From the NCBI GenBank assembly GCA_024195265.1, contig JAJLRJ010000009.1:1502501-1566500 (forward strand): a DNA stretch of 64,000 bases, written 5' to 3'. Shown in pieces: positions 1-23,700 of this stretch. The position numbers and the translations under genes were made by a program. The notes below the pieces were generated by a model. The model was not told the origin of the DNA. It saw only the letters and a list, made by a program, of their open reading frames with translations, and did no database searches. The number at the start of each line of letters is the position of its first letter. Within the stretch, counting starts at the first letter, position 1. This DNA comes from Dendrophyllia cribrosa. Lineage: Eukaryota; Cnidaria; Anthozoa; Scleractinia; Dendrophylliidae.

Positions 1-204
1 ACTCAGAAAATTGGTACAAAAGTACTTAAATTTTTTACAAGACGATGTTAATTGTAGATACTATTTTATCATTTTTCACCGATCCATGATATATTTCATT
101 ACAAATCTTAACATAAGGCGTCCTGAAAATAGTAGCGAAGGACCACGAACGAAAATGCAGCTGGTGTACGTAAGATTTAGAGAAGATCTTATCAGCCAAA
201 AATG

Positions 205-357
205 TGAATACAAATAAAGTACGCAAGGCTGACACTACGTAGAGAACTTAACGTGACAACGACATAATAGAGCCCGTTTGGCCTCTATCATGTCGTTGTC
301 GCGTTGAGTTACGTAGTATCAGCTGTAGTATCAGCCTTGCTTTCTTTATTTGTACTT
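205..357. mobile_element. Short inverted-repeat (MITE-like) element
   Basis: Two arms of about 60-70 bp face each other at roughly 211-272 and 283-351. Both contain the string for CAAGGCTGA and the pair GACAACGACAT/ATGTCGTTGTC. A related half copy sharing the GACAACGACATAATAGAGCC stretch lies at about 24055-24112. No coding sequence is visible. The rest of 1-1843 has no convincing gene: only short open frames, plus one dispersed repeat at about 1218-1290 that recurs at about 47280-47385. Confidence 0.6.
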
Positions 358-1843
358 TACAGGAGTGTCCGTCTTAAGAGAGTTTAATTACTGTATTTAG
401 ACCTTTGGACACGCAAATCTTTACCCCGTTACGTAAAAAGCGTGGAAGTGTTTAAATCTTTTCGATCCTTCGCTCTTATTGTTAATAATACAATAATATT
501 TAGGATATATTCAGTAGAAGGGGGAATGTCTACACCCCCGCCTATTCGGTAGCTGCAGGAGCCCATTCGATGGGCTATGGGCTCCTGGTAGCTGAAACAA
601 AAGAAACGGCAAACTGATCCTTACGGCAGAAAAACAGATACAGAAGCAAATAAAATAAAATAAAAGTGGAATATAATAGTGCTCGGTATCTGCATGCAAG
701 CTAGCTTTAGAAACGGGGATGGATAAAAATACAATTTGTAGTCCTTAAGGGTGCACTGGCCACGGCTGGGTTTGACTTTAGGCTGCGTTTGCAAACGCGC
801 CAGCATCCGACCGGTGTGTGGAAGGTCATATGTTCGAATTCTTTTCGGAGACTTAGATCTGTCCCACGCTCAGGACATGATGAACATTAATGATCTTTCT
901 CATTTCATTACCGAGCTTAACATTTATTCATCTTTCTTAATTTTTTGTTGTTGTTTATCAAGATGTTTATAGCAATTAAAAAGTATGGGCGGTTTCAGTG
1001 TTAAACTGAGTTCGGCGTTTCGTGCATCCTTTTCGAGCTTTACAGGAACATCCTAACCTCGTCCTCAGGGAATTGTTCTAGTTCTCGTTCTAAATGGCGG
1101 GTTTGGCGGCTGCGCGCAGAAACCCCCGAGTCTCCTACACAGCCGTTATTTGGATTAGAAACCCTGTCATGCAAAATACTTCAAAAATCCTGCAGTATTA
1201 AATTTCTTCTATTCGTTGGAACAACGGTTTCAGATTTCCAGAAACCAAATGCTAATCGCTGGAAATAACTCCGAAAACGCCATTTCATAGCTGCGTCGTC
1301 CACAGGCCTCCCTCCTTATTCTAGCGCGGTGCGCGTGGAGTTGTGGGATTGATGCACTGCACTCGTACGCGTTTTGCATCCTGCCCACGCCGCACAACGC
1401 ACCCTGTTTCCCCGAGCCAGACCGGAGCCTGGGAACGAGGCAGATTTCATAGTGTGTCGCGTGACGAAACACTTCCGCCTCTTATCCGGCGCCTCTTGTG
1501 GCCGCTAGCGATTTAAAAACCAAAATAGACAAAAGAGGACAGTCTACTTTACAGGATAAAGTCAATCTCAATAGTGAAAACTACATAGTCTACATATTCA
1601 GAACACGTGATTTATATTAGAATATCTACTGAATGGAACTTGATCCTAACCTATCCACGTGACCTATGTCTATTCAGAAATCGTTTCCTTTAATAGCTGA
1701 TGCCTGTTCACGGGTTTTAATACCACGATAAAAAATGAAATTGTCATCTTTTCAGAGGACTGTAAAATTAAACTGTAAATATTTAGTATATTTTGAGACA
1801 AACTTTTTGTCCATAATTTAGTGTATTTTCCGACGCACCGGAT

Positions 1844-2842
1844 CTAGTGTAAGTCCGCTATCAATGATAACAATGGATCATCATTGTTGTCTTCTTGTTC
1901 TTCTTTGATTTCTGAAGTGAAAACATCCCGTTGTGAGCCGCTATCTGTGACCACGTTTATGGGCTCGGGAGGGGATCCGCGGAAACCCATGGAAGCAAAT
2001 GAACTGGACGCTGTAATGCGGCCGGAACTACAGGAATATTCGCGACTTCTTGAATTATCGATCTTCCTTACATACCCTGAGCAACTTGTTCGCGTCGAAT
2101 TTGAAGCTGCGTAACGGCTGCCGTGAACTGCCTGAGTACTTGTAACATCATTCATGCTAGGAAGCATCGAATAAGGTAGATTATTTCTTCGTTTCTTTAC
2201 ACTGATGTAAATTCCGCATAACACACAACAAGCCGCAATGAATGCCAAAATGCCGATGATAGCTGGACCAGCATCTTTCAAATCATCTTTAGAATGCAAA
2301 TAATCGTAGACGTGAGGAAATTGTCGACTGTACCAGAGGACTGCAGCCATAATGGCCAAAAAACTGAAGAAAAGCGCTACGATTACACAGCAACAACCGC
2401 CGCCACAGCAAGGATTACAGTTGCAGTTGAAACAACCACAGCGGATTGTGCAACAGTCTGCATGATCAACAAGCACAGGCGTTGAACATCGTGAAATTCG
2501 GTAGCCATCCGAACTAGAATCTACGTCATCCAGTATCACGTCTGGTTCTTCATAGTGCTTTTCAATGTGCCTCTTAACCATGCTGACCAAATCTCTTCTT
2601 TTGGGCCTCAATTCCTTGATAATTCCGAGTAAGAACGCCATCTTTTGTGGCTCTTCTCCGATCACGTTATGTTGGAGTAGAATGTTGAACACGTCCCAGC
2701 CAGATTGGAGTTTCTCTCTCTGGCCGCCGGGGATAATCTCTCTACAAATTTGTACCAAACTTTGTAGATTCATTTGGTTTAGTTCGTTGCTGAGGTTGTT
2801 TAGAAGGATATTGAACGGGCTGATAGAAACATTGTTATCCAT
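1844..2842 (-). CDS. Death effector domain protein with two transmembrane segments
   Basis: Single uninterrupted 332-codon frame, unlike the intron-rich genes beside it. Residues about 10-93 read as a death effector domain: alternating amphipathic helices, a central SGWDVFNILL segment similar to the FADD/caspase-8 'SGLDLF..LL' region, and an RRDL close to the conserved RxDL motif of helix 6. Residues 130-152 hold 11 cysteines in 23 positions, directly before a hydrophobic stretch at about 152-170. A second hydrophobic stretch spans about 193-214 and is followed by a basic KKRR stop-transfer. The tail is Ser/Arg-rich and then acidic. DEDs mediate homotypic assembly in death-receptor and inflammatory signalling. 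Here the domain would be tethered to a membrane, with both ends probably cytosolic (inference from two TM segments). The family assignment rests on pattern reading. An intronless structure could mean retrocopy origin. The start was chosen as the first Met of the frame. Confidence 0.75.
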   Translation of the reverse strand: MDNNVSISPFNILLNNLSNELNQMNLQSLVQICREIIPGGQREKLQSGWDVFNILLQHNVIGEEPQKMAFLLGIIKELRPKRRDLVSMVKRHIEKHYEEPDVILDDVDSSSDGYRISRCSTPVLVDHADCCTIRCGCFNCNCNPCCGGGCCCVIVALFFSFLAIMAAVLWYSRQFPHVYDYLHSKDDLKDAGPAIIGILAFIAACCVLCGIYISVKKRRNNLPYSMLPSMNDVTSTQAVHGSRYAASNSTRTSCSGYVRKIDNSRSREYSCSSGRITASSSFASMGFRGSPPEPINVVTDSGSQRDVFTSEIKEEQEDNNDDPLLSLIADLH

Positions 2843-5800
2843 GGCTGAATATCGAGCGAAAATATGATAAATACCAGACCGCCAATGATTTTATTCGCGT
2901 CATTGAACTTCCGCTTTTCCCGGGAAAACAAAATGATGCCTTTCACGGCTCCCGCAAAGAGACATTCTTTCAATGAGTTTGTCTATCGTTTATTTAGGCT
3001 ATTGTGTCCTATCAAGGAAACAAATCATCACATCTCTTGGGATTCTCAATATTTTTTGGTGGGTTATCATTCTGCGAGGCAAGAATTTTAGTACCAGGAG
3101 AGGTGTACAAAGTGTACCCTTCGGTACTCCCCAAAGGAGAAAAAAATGAGTTCGGTTACGACTGGGGAATCCCCTAATTCGTATTGTATTTCGTTTATTA
3201 GTTCAAGTTTGAAGTTCACTCCATTTTCAACCTTTATCAGCTCTTCAAGATCTAGACAACAATTCACAAATCAGGCAGATAACCCACAAACTCATAATAA
3301 AAGTTATAAGAAATAGAGTAATGTAACCTTTGCTTTCAGGATCAGGATGCGTAGAAATGTAGGTGTTGTGTTACATGGTCTACTTGAATCACGAGGGTTT
3401 GTATGGGACCCGGGGGGGGGGGGGGGGGGGGGAGGGGGCTACTCTCCTACATAAGTTATTTTGGTATATTCCGCCCCAAAGGGTATGGTTTTTGGTCTAA
3501 AATTGGGTCCCCTTGATAGTTTTTCACGGAACCTTGAGAGGGAACCATGAAAGCACATTTTCTGTTTTCATCTATCTACAAACGAAAAAGAGAGAAAGAG
3601 AACTAATCAAAAATATATAATTCGATATCATGCAGCATGATTTACTGCTTTAGATACGCAAACGAACTCTGATAACGGTTATGATTTTAGAGGTCAGGAC
3701 TGAAAATGGCATGGGTATGGCGAAATGGCGCAGTTTGGTCTGAAATAGTGTCAGGGTTTGGAGAACTGGGCGGCACACCGCCACCAAAAATTCCGTGGCG
3801 TTGCCCCCTTCCCCCACCACGGGTTATGGGAACGCTTGAAATTGACTTATTCTGGTCGTTTGTTGTATTCTTTTTGTTTGCTCACTCCTCAGCCCATTTG
3901 AAGCGAGCAAACGACAAAGCTAAGAGAGGTATAAAACAGTTCATTCCAGAATCCGATCCGGGTGCTTTAGCGTGTGTACCACCGACCCCTTCCCTAATCA
4001 GAGAAGGGAGGGGACTGGTGAGGGAATAAGCCCACGCCCTCTCCAGGCCTCTCCCAGGTCAATCTGCGAGTCTTCCGAAAGCGCAATAAATTCTCTCAGT
4101 CAAGGGTGGGCGCTTTGAGAAAATACGATATAAGCAGTCTTCCTGTTTTCGGGGGCATGGATAGTTGAGTGAGTACAGTCATGCCTGTTGCCCATCCAGT
4201 GACAGTCCTAGTGGTCCATCTTAGAAAGGTCTCCGCATTATATCGGTCCATTTTAGAAAGGTGTCCGCCTTATATCGGTCCATCATAGAAAGGTGTCGGC
4301 CTTATATCGGTCCATCATAGAAAGGCGTACGCCTTTTAGAGGGTTTAGCCCCAGCCCAGCCCTAGCGGTCCAACTCAGAAAGGTGTCGGCCTTATAGAGA
4401 GTTAAGGTATAGAAAATATTAAGTGAAATTTGGCCGGAACCAATCAACAACTGATGTCATTTTGTATATTTTTAAAATTGTAATTTGTCGAAAAAACCAT
4501 AGGGGGATTAGGATGAACGTAAAAATGTCCGTCATAGAGAGAATCAAGTGAAATTTGGCCGGGACCAGCCGACAATCGACTGTTTACGGTTGTCAGAAGA
4601 GTCAACAAGTTCAATCCCACAATCAAACCACCGTTTTGGTTCTAACTTTCGAGTCTGTGGATTAAAAACCCAAATGTGGCCATTCAAATGAGAGCTTCAG
4701 CCACTAAGCATAACTTTAAAAAATTGATACTAAAATTTTTAATTGTTTCTACTAATATTTTGCAAAAAAAAAAAATTAATGTTTTCCTTTAGAGTAAAAG
4801 GCTAAGGGGGCAAAGTCCTTATGCCTTTAGCGAGTCTTCTTCACATACAAACTATCTGAGATTACAAGGAAACAAATCTCAAAAACAAACAGAGTCAACA
4901 GACAACACATGTTAGAAAGGTCCTCCAGGAGACGTTTCTGGCGCATGCAGATTGCGTGAGCCCTAGGGAACTCTGCGTTGGAGGCTATGTTGCCTGCGAG
5001 CAAGCTCTTTTGAAATGGGGAAGAGCTTGCTTGGAGGCTAGAGGCTATGGACCATCGGGATCAATAATGTCAGTTGGTGTGCAGTTTTTGTCGCTGGGCT
5101 TGGGTGTGGCTTAAAAGTCAAATCATTAAAGTGCGTGCACGGGAACAGTGGAGGTACTGGAAGGATGCCGTGAGAGGAGTGGATTTTTAAGCTTTTTTCT
5201 CTTTAACTTTGCTAACACGTTTATGCCAGAAAGATAGGCTAACACTTTAACTTCCAAGAGTGCCAAAATCAAAATTTCAAGAAAAAACCCAAATTTCATT
5301 TCGCAAAATATTGAAAAACAAATAGTACCATGCAAAAGAACTTCCATTGGTCAAACCATAGGATTTTGTCAGCAGACTCAAAAGTTAGAGCTACACTACA
5401 TGTCTCCATAATTGACTCTGGGAGTGAAAGGGTTAATTTGAAACTTCTTTAAAGGGATAACAGTATCCTAAAATGCAAACAAACTACAAGACAGTGAAGC
5501 TATGACAATCATACTGTTAAAAATCTTTTTAATTACAAAAGCGATTAAACAAAAAAAAAAACAACAACATTAAAAAAGAAAATTAACAAACATTAAGGTA
5601 TTAAGCTAGTGTATTACATAACTTGTAATATATGACTTGTTTAGAAAAATGCTGTTACAAAATCGTGTTTTATCAACTATATCCAGCTATTTCAATTAAC
5701 GTTGTCGGGTGAAAGCTAGCTCAAAGCTCAATTGCAAAGCTCAAAGCCTACAAGTCAAGACCGAACTACCTGCATGCCTGTTCCAGGCATGCAGGTAGTT

Positions 5801-6236
5801 GCGAGCGGTGAAACGAAAAGAAACGGCGCGAATGAGTTTTGCGACGAGCAGGAAAAAAGTTTCTTTTGCGCCAATCCCAACTATCTTGGCTTGTAGCTTT
5901 GAGCTTTCATCCAACAACGTTAATCGAAAAAGCTGTATTAATTTTGTCTTTACAAACACTTAACCCTTTGCCCCGAAAGTGATCAGCATCAAATTTCTCC
6001 TTGTAATATCAATGCTTAATCAATCAGAGAGGTCATGAGAATTAGGGACATGATCACCCAATGTTGATATTTTAATAACTTCTCCCCACTACTCCCTATA
6101 AGAAAGAAATGGGCCCAAGAAAGGAGAATTTGTATTTTGATATTGTGGATTAAAGGGTTAACTGATATTCAGAGTTTAGATGATGCCTTTTCCCATTTCA
6201 GTGCTGATGAATGTGCTTCAGAGTGTCTCTAGCATG
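2843..6236. other. Intergenic spacer, repeats only
   Basis: No gene is supported. It contains poly-G at 3412-3432, a head-to-tail 34-35-bp repeat at 4207-4400, an inverted-orientation copy of the common dispersed repeat at about 5120-5440, and an inverted repeat around the GCATGCAGGTAG palindrome near 5770-5800. The 107-codon open frame at 3706-4029 has low-complexity composition and no recognisable domain. Confidence 0.6.
4207..4400 (+). repeat. 34-35-bp tandem repeat
   Basis: About four and a half diverged copies of a unit built on GGTCCATCATAGAAAGGTGT followed by CCGCCTTATATC. The unit resembles the 'rising/falling gtccgcc' motif families seen elsewhere in the window (24834, 46912, 51656). 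Confidence 0.7.
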
Positions 6237-17315
<11,079 letters not shown>

Positions 17316-17724
17316 GGCTAATCAAACTAGTACAACTCGCGAACTGAGGAAGAATGAATGGAAACTGACAAAAGCGTTTTATGCACTAAACCACGTGACA
17401 TAGATCACAACCTTGTCACGAGATTTTACACGCGCGTCAGTTTGTTGAAAGAAAATTGACAAATTGACAAAATTACTCAACAACATGCAGTATAAATCAC
17501 CGGTTCTCATATTATTTACATTGATTTTTCCCCAAATGGTTTTTTTATAAAATACAGAAAATGAAAGGAGAAAAACAGGGCAAGTTTCAGTTCTTGCAAA
17601 ACATATTTTTCGGATCGGTGGTCTCCGAGAAATTCCGACACTTTCCGAAAATGCGACAACTTTCCGAAAGTTGCACGAACATTACAGTGCCAGTCCTCAT
17701 AATTTTCCCACGGTCTAAACAAAG
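17316..17724. promoter_or_regulatory. Shared divergent promoter of cathepsin D and HPS5
   Basis: 409 bp separate the two start codons. The spacer contains CCACGTGAC at 17391-17399; read on the cathepsin D strand this is GTCACGTGG, matching 8 contiguous positions of the CLEAR 10-mer GTCACGTGAC and the MITF M-box core TCACGTG. A TATAAA occurs at 17491-17496 on the HPS5 strand, about 230 bp before its ATG. Neither element is proven to function. The close head-to-head spacing and related gene roles support a bidirectional promoter. Confidence 0.6.
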
Positions 17725-20700
17725 ATGGAGGCCGACGAAGTTGTTCGGTGGAGTTCAGTTGTTGGTGAATATGGGGTTTTGCTGACCGAGATGGGGTCCC
17801 TGGAGGATCTACGTACACCTATAAAGTCTTATTCAAGAATTAAGGTGGTTGACATTTTCAATATTTCAGCGTTTATACGGTAATATTAACTTATTTAAGC
17901 TTACTCGGTTTTGTAAACTGAACTTTTTATGAGAGTAGAACTGAAGATGAGTGCAAAATCTGAATTACGTAGTAAGCTTAACTAAATAGTAAAAATGGAA
18001 TGGATCCTTCAACTAACTACAGCATGATTTAAAATAGAGATTGCTTTAATAATGCAAGGTTTCAACAGAAATATGCTGTTTACAATGCAGTGAGGGGTCA
18101 TGGCCATGCTCATGGGAATGTCACATGAATCGAACTTGCATAATAAAGCATTTTTGCTCACCAGTTAATTACTTGATAATGATTCTCGAATTGAAAGGCT
18201 ATACTGAAATATTGCTATATAATATTGATAGAAGCTTAGGACTGTTAAATCTACTTGAGAATCCCTCTTTATTAAAGCAAATCCCCTTCTTGTCAGTGGT
18301 TATTCCAGTGGTGAAAGGTGAAGGGGGGGGGGGGGGGGGGGGGGGGGGGGTGAAGGATTTGCACCATGACACCAAGAAATTCCTCTTGGTCATCATGCAG
18401 GTCTATCATCCAGGCTCTCATTGAATCTTTTCCTAATGATGTGATCTAATCCCCCATTCCTATATTATCGCCAGACTACACCTGTACAAACTATGTACGT
18501 GGAGTTACAAAACTGTGTCAACTCTGTGGTCCCCATGTTTATCCCCGGGAAAGCCACTGATAAGTTTATTATTCCTTTTAATCAGTATAATTATCTTTAG
18601 ATGAATAGAGTTCCCTGACATTCAACCCCTCCCCTCCCCTCCCCTCCCCTCCCCTCTTAGCCAATCGGGGTATCCAAAATAGCAATAATGACAAAAAATT
18701 GGAACAAACAAAGAAACCACATTTAGGAAAACCAAATGAAGATTTAAGTTTGCCTCCGATAAACAACGGTTTGACATCATAGCTTGCCTTCTTTCCCACA
18801 GGTGTTTTTTCTTTCCTCACCCGCCCTTCCTACCATACCCTCCCTCAATTCTCTCAGCCCTTGACATTTTGCAAAAACAAAATGGCAGCCAAACCCTTAA
18901 TTAAAATAAAGTTTTGAAATTTAGCATTTGCCAACCAAATATGCCTACACTGCAGGCTAAAATTTTCTAAGCTGTTGCTATACTACATGTATATAATGGC
19001 AGTTTGACTGTATCTTGTTGTGATTAATTATTATTCTTTCAGTACACATGCATGACAGTCTCCAAGAAGTATGTGGCAATGGGATCCAGTACTGGAGGGC
19101 TTTATATATTTGACAGAAAGACATTAAAACACCCCAGGTTCATAAGCAACAAAGTATGTTTATTATACCTGCAATTTTTTCCAAGCCAAATGCATGAGAT
19201 TTTTAGTTTAGGAGTTTTAGTTTTTCTAAATACATGTATGACCCGACCTTTTCCGAAAACATCCAACAATTTCCAAAGATGTCCTGAAGTTGCTTAAAAA
19301 ATTTCCAAACGGTGAAACTATCACTGCAATTTTAAACAGCCCTAAAAATAATAACAATCTTTTTATACAGGGGGCTCACTTCACTATTATAGTGGTATTC
19401 TGTGAGGCCCTGTGTAAATAAAGAAGAAACAAATAATGGTTAAAAACTAAGATAAAAAGATTAAAAACTACAAAATTACACTAAGAATATGAAATAATAA
19501 ATGTTTTATAATACTTTGCCCATTAGTCCAGCACCTCTTCCACACCTCTATTTTCATTGGTCCCAATAACCTGTTCTGTAGCTGCATTGTTTTCGGGGAT
19601 AGGGGCATTGTTTGAGTCATTTACCTATTGTTTCGTTGTCCAATCACAGACCTTGTTTGGACAGCTACAGTGTGGCTTGAGTAGTCCAGCACCTCTTCCA
19701 CACCTCTATTTTCATTGTCCCAATAACCTGTTGTTACATTGTTTTCAGGGATAGAAGCATTAATGTATCTATTGTTTCATTGTCCAATCACAGACCTTGT
19801 TTGGACAGCTACAGGGTGGCTCTGCCCATTCCCTGTCTACATGTATTCCCAGTGTCATCATATACATGTATGGACGAAAATAACCTTGTCCCTTCAAATT
19901 GGAGAGTGTGAACTTAAATTAAGTGTGATTTACACTGTACAAACTTTTTTTTTTCTTGAATTGTCACCAAGTTTGCATTAATTTCATATGACCCTTTTGG
20001 CCCCTTGTGAGCTTGCATTCTTTTCAAAACTATTTACAAAATACCTGTATGAGGGCTATACACATTAGCATAAGTGGGGCTGGAAAAAGATGCAGGGCCC
20101 TGCAAGAAAAGATTATGGCCTTGCACATGAAAATTTGAAACAATTTTTTCTCCTAAAGCTTATTGGTCATAAATTATAATAAAATACTTATTGACATAGT
20201 TAGATTGGGCTGGATGGAAAAAATATTTGGCTCTCACAGACTTTGCTGTGCTTGGTCTGTAACCACCATGATCTCAATCCAAAATTCCCATTTGCCCTCC
20301 CACTTAGTCAATAATTTATTAGTAATTCATAGAATTCTTACCTCTCTATTAAAGACAGTTCTCTTGGTTCTCAAGATACCAAAATTTATACCATCCCTGC
20401 CTCTCTATTACGTACAGTTCTCTAACCGTTGCTCTCGAAGATACCAAAATTCGTACAATCCCTACCACTATAATAGAGATATCTCTATTATGTAGACACT
20501 TGGGCCTGTCCCGTTTGTGTCCATATTAACCTTTTAGGCCCTAACATCAAAATTTAAATTCTCATTTCTAGTCCTATACATTTCCTATAGAAGTAGTGGG
20601 GAGAAATTGTTTAGATATCAAGAGAACTTATCTTGTGTGATCATGTCCTTAATTCTCATGACCTTTTTGATTGATAAGGCATTGATATTAAAAGGAGAAA

Positions 20701-23700
20701 TTTGATGCTGATCACTCTTAGGGCTTAAAGGGTTAAGGAGGGTTGACTGTATGATAAAGATTTTTTAATTTCTATGAAGTATTAATCTTGTCTGGCCAAT
20801 GATCAGATCCCAACCCAGTGGATAATTAAAAGTTGTTTTCATGTGAAATGTTTACCTTCATAGGATGGTCCCATACATGCAGTTTGCTTTGCACAGTACC
20901 GCAGTCTTTTAGCAGTAGCAACAAGGTAAATTTTATTGACTTCAAGAAATAATAAAATTTGTACTAACATGTACTGTCAGTATTAATAAACTATTTTTCT
21001 TAAATATAATTTGAAACAGATTTATTAAATAAGAAAATTAATTATTTACAATGTCTTTTACATGTAATTAATAACGGTTAATTTTTTTTTCTGATTATAG
21101 TCTTGGTATTGTGCTTGTATGGGAAGTTAGTTCAAGACACAGACAGAAACCAAAGGTATAAGACATTTTGATCTACAGCTGTTTGGCTAAAATTCAAAAT
21201 GTTGCTTCTTCAGTTAAAATAATTTTGCTAAAATAGCAGATCTGCATGTTGGTAGAGGCAGCCTTATCTTGCAAAAAAAAGGCCTGAAGAGCCAAAACAA
21301 TTTTGGGCTCTAACATTTTCATTTTGGGTGGCCCTGGTGAAAATCCTCACAGGATCTTCAGGGATCTTTGAAGATCTTCAAAGACCTGTCAAAGATCCTT
21401 AAAGATAAAGATCTTTAAAGGATCCTCACAGGATCTTTGAAAGATCCCCAAAGATTCTTCATCTGCAATTTATTGTAGAATTTTTACAAAGATCCTCAAG
21501 GAATTGATGAAGATCTTGAAAGGATCCTAGCAAAATATCCTTGTGAGGATCTTTGCAAGGATCCTTTAAGATCCTCAAGAATTTATAAGGATTTTTCAAG
21601 GATCTTCATAAGATCCTTTGAAGGATCTTGCAAAGATCTTTGAAGATCTTTAAAGATTCTTGAAGATCTTTGCCAAGAATTTAAAGGATCCTTGAAGATC
21701 TTGGCAAAGATCCTCAATAATCTTGCCAAGATCTTCAAGGATCCTTTAAATTCTTGGCAAAGATCTTCAAGGATCTTTAAAGATCTTCAAAGACCTTTGC
21801 AAGAATTTAAAAGATCCTCAAAGATCTTTATTAAGATCCTCAGTAAGATCCTCGCAGATCCTCATGCAGATCTTTAAGGATCCTTAAAGATCCTTCAAAG
21901 ATTCTCACCAGGGGGGGCCTCCCCTTATTCACTGGTGTTGCCCCTGGTATTGGCTGGTTGGCAAGGTGGCTGAAAAATTATGTTTGCAATGAGATGATTT
22001 AAATAACATTGGTATTTTTTTTGTTTTAGCTTATTCGGCGATCAGAAGAACACAAGAACACTACTGTTACTGCACTCTGCTGGGATGATGATGAGGGACG
22101 TCTGTTTGCTGGCGACATAAAGGGCGTGGTCAGTGTTGTACATGTTCCATCAGCCAGCAAGGTATTGACACAGTGTTTTCCTCTCTGTAATAACAAACTT
22201 TTTTCTTTAATGATGCTTTACTTTGGTTTCCTTTACACTAACCCTTTCACTCCCAAGAGTGTCCCAAATATCAAAATTCAAGAAAAATCCCAAATTTCAT
22301 TTGTAAAACTAATGGTACATGTACCATGCAAGAGTACTGCTGAAGAGGTTTCATTTGAATGGTCACACCATAGGATTTTGTCAAGAGATTCAAAAGTTAG
22401 AACTACACTACATGCCTCCATAACTAAGTCTGGGAGCTTTGTGCACTGTTAGCAGTCCCTCACTGGATAGTCAAGTACATGTAGGTGAGCTAATCTCATG
22501 AATGAGCCTTGCTCCAGTCTTGTCAAGCTAATGTTGCTTGTGTCATTAGCTCCTCCTTTGACTATCCACAAAGAGATGGCTGACAGTCTAGGAGTAAATT
22601 TGCTTTTCCAAATACTGGCTGAGTGAGGCAATTAAGTAATGTTTAAACCTTGCTTATGTGCAGGGCTGCATGTGGTCACAAATTTTACAAAGAATATTTC
22701 TAAAATTTGTGATTATTTGAAACTGATAGGGATGAATGGAAGAAGTACAAATGTATCAAAATGTTGTTTGTTTGCACAGTATGCAGTCATTTTCATCCCT
22801 AAAAGGTACATGGTATCTATTTTTAATGACAAGTAGTTCCTAAAATCAGTATGTATATGGGAGCCCCCAACCTTCCCCTATCACATACATGTACACTACC
22901 CCTCAGACCCCATGCCTTCTGACAAGTAGTTTCTGTTTTTCGATATCACTCCTTATTTTATATTCAAGTATGGCACCTGCCCCCTCCCCCAATGCAATTC
23001 TCCCTGGACCCCATGCTGAAAAGAAAGTATGAAGCTAAACTAAACTGATTGAAAGCTAAACATTTATCTGGGGTATATCATATGGTGCCCCATCTGGGTG
23101 ACTGGGAGATTCACTGCATATCCAGAAACTCTTAGATATACTGAATGAACACTTATTTTCAGCTGCCTCATTCTGTAAACAAAGGATTACCTCTGCTTCA
23201 TAACAGTGGTATTGTAGCCAAGGCACACACTGGTATTGTTCAGTTGGACTGTTTTGGTGACAAACTTCTTGTGTCTACTATGAGCAAGTGTGCTGTTGTG
23301 GATCTCAAAAGGTTTGTTTGAGTTCTTTGCAGTAAACTTGCCTTGCCTAAAAGAACATGCTAGAGATAATTATTTGCAGTCAAAACTTCTGTTCCTTGTC
23401 CATAACAGAGCAGTGTCTGTTATAATAAGATGTTTGCAAGTCAAGAGCTGACTGTAGGGAGAAAATTCGCACCAAACATAATTTATTCTAAAAGTCAATT
23501 TGTTTCAGCTCCATTATATTAATTTTTTCTGGTCTCTCTTTGCAATTGCTTTTATTGGGGGGGGGGGGGGGGGGAGTGGCAGGTTAGGCAGGGAGTGGGA
23601 ATCTGCAGAAAAGGGGTAAAATCTTAAAGAAAAGAGGGTGGTGGTAACTGGGAGTGAAAAGTTGTTAGTTCAGTAGCCTGTGTGGCCAGGCTTTTCAGCA

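Noticed and set aside
3706..4029. 107-codon open frame, with a hydrophobic stretch
   Set aside because: Composition is irregular, no domain is recognised, and the segment around 3836-3955 looks like a dispersed inverted repeat.
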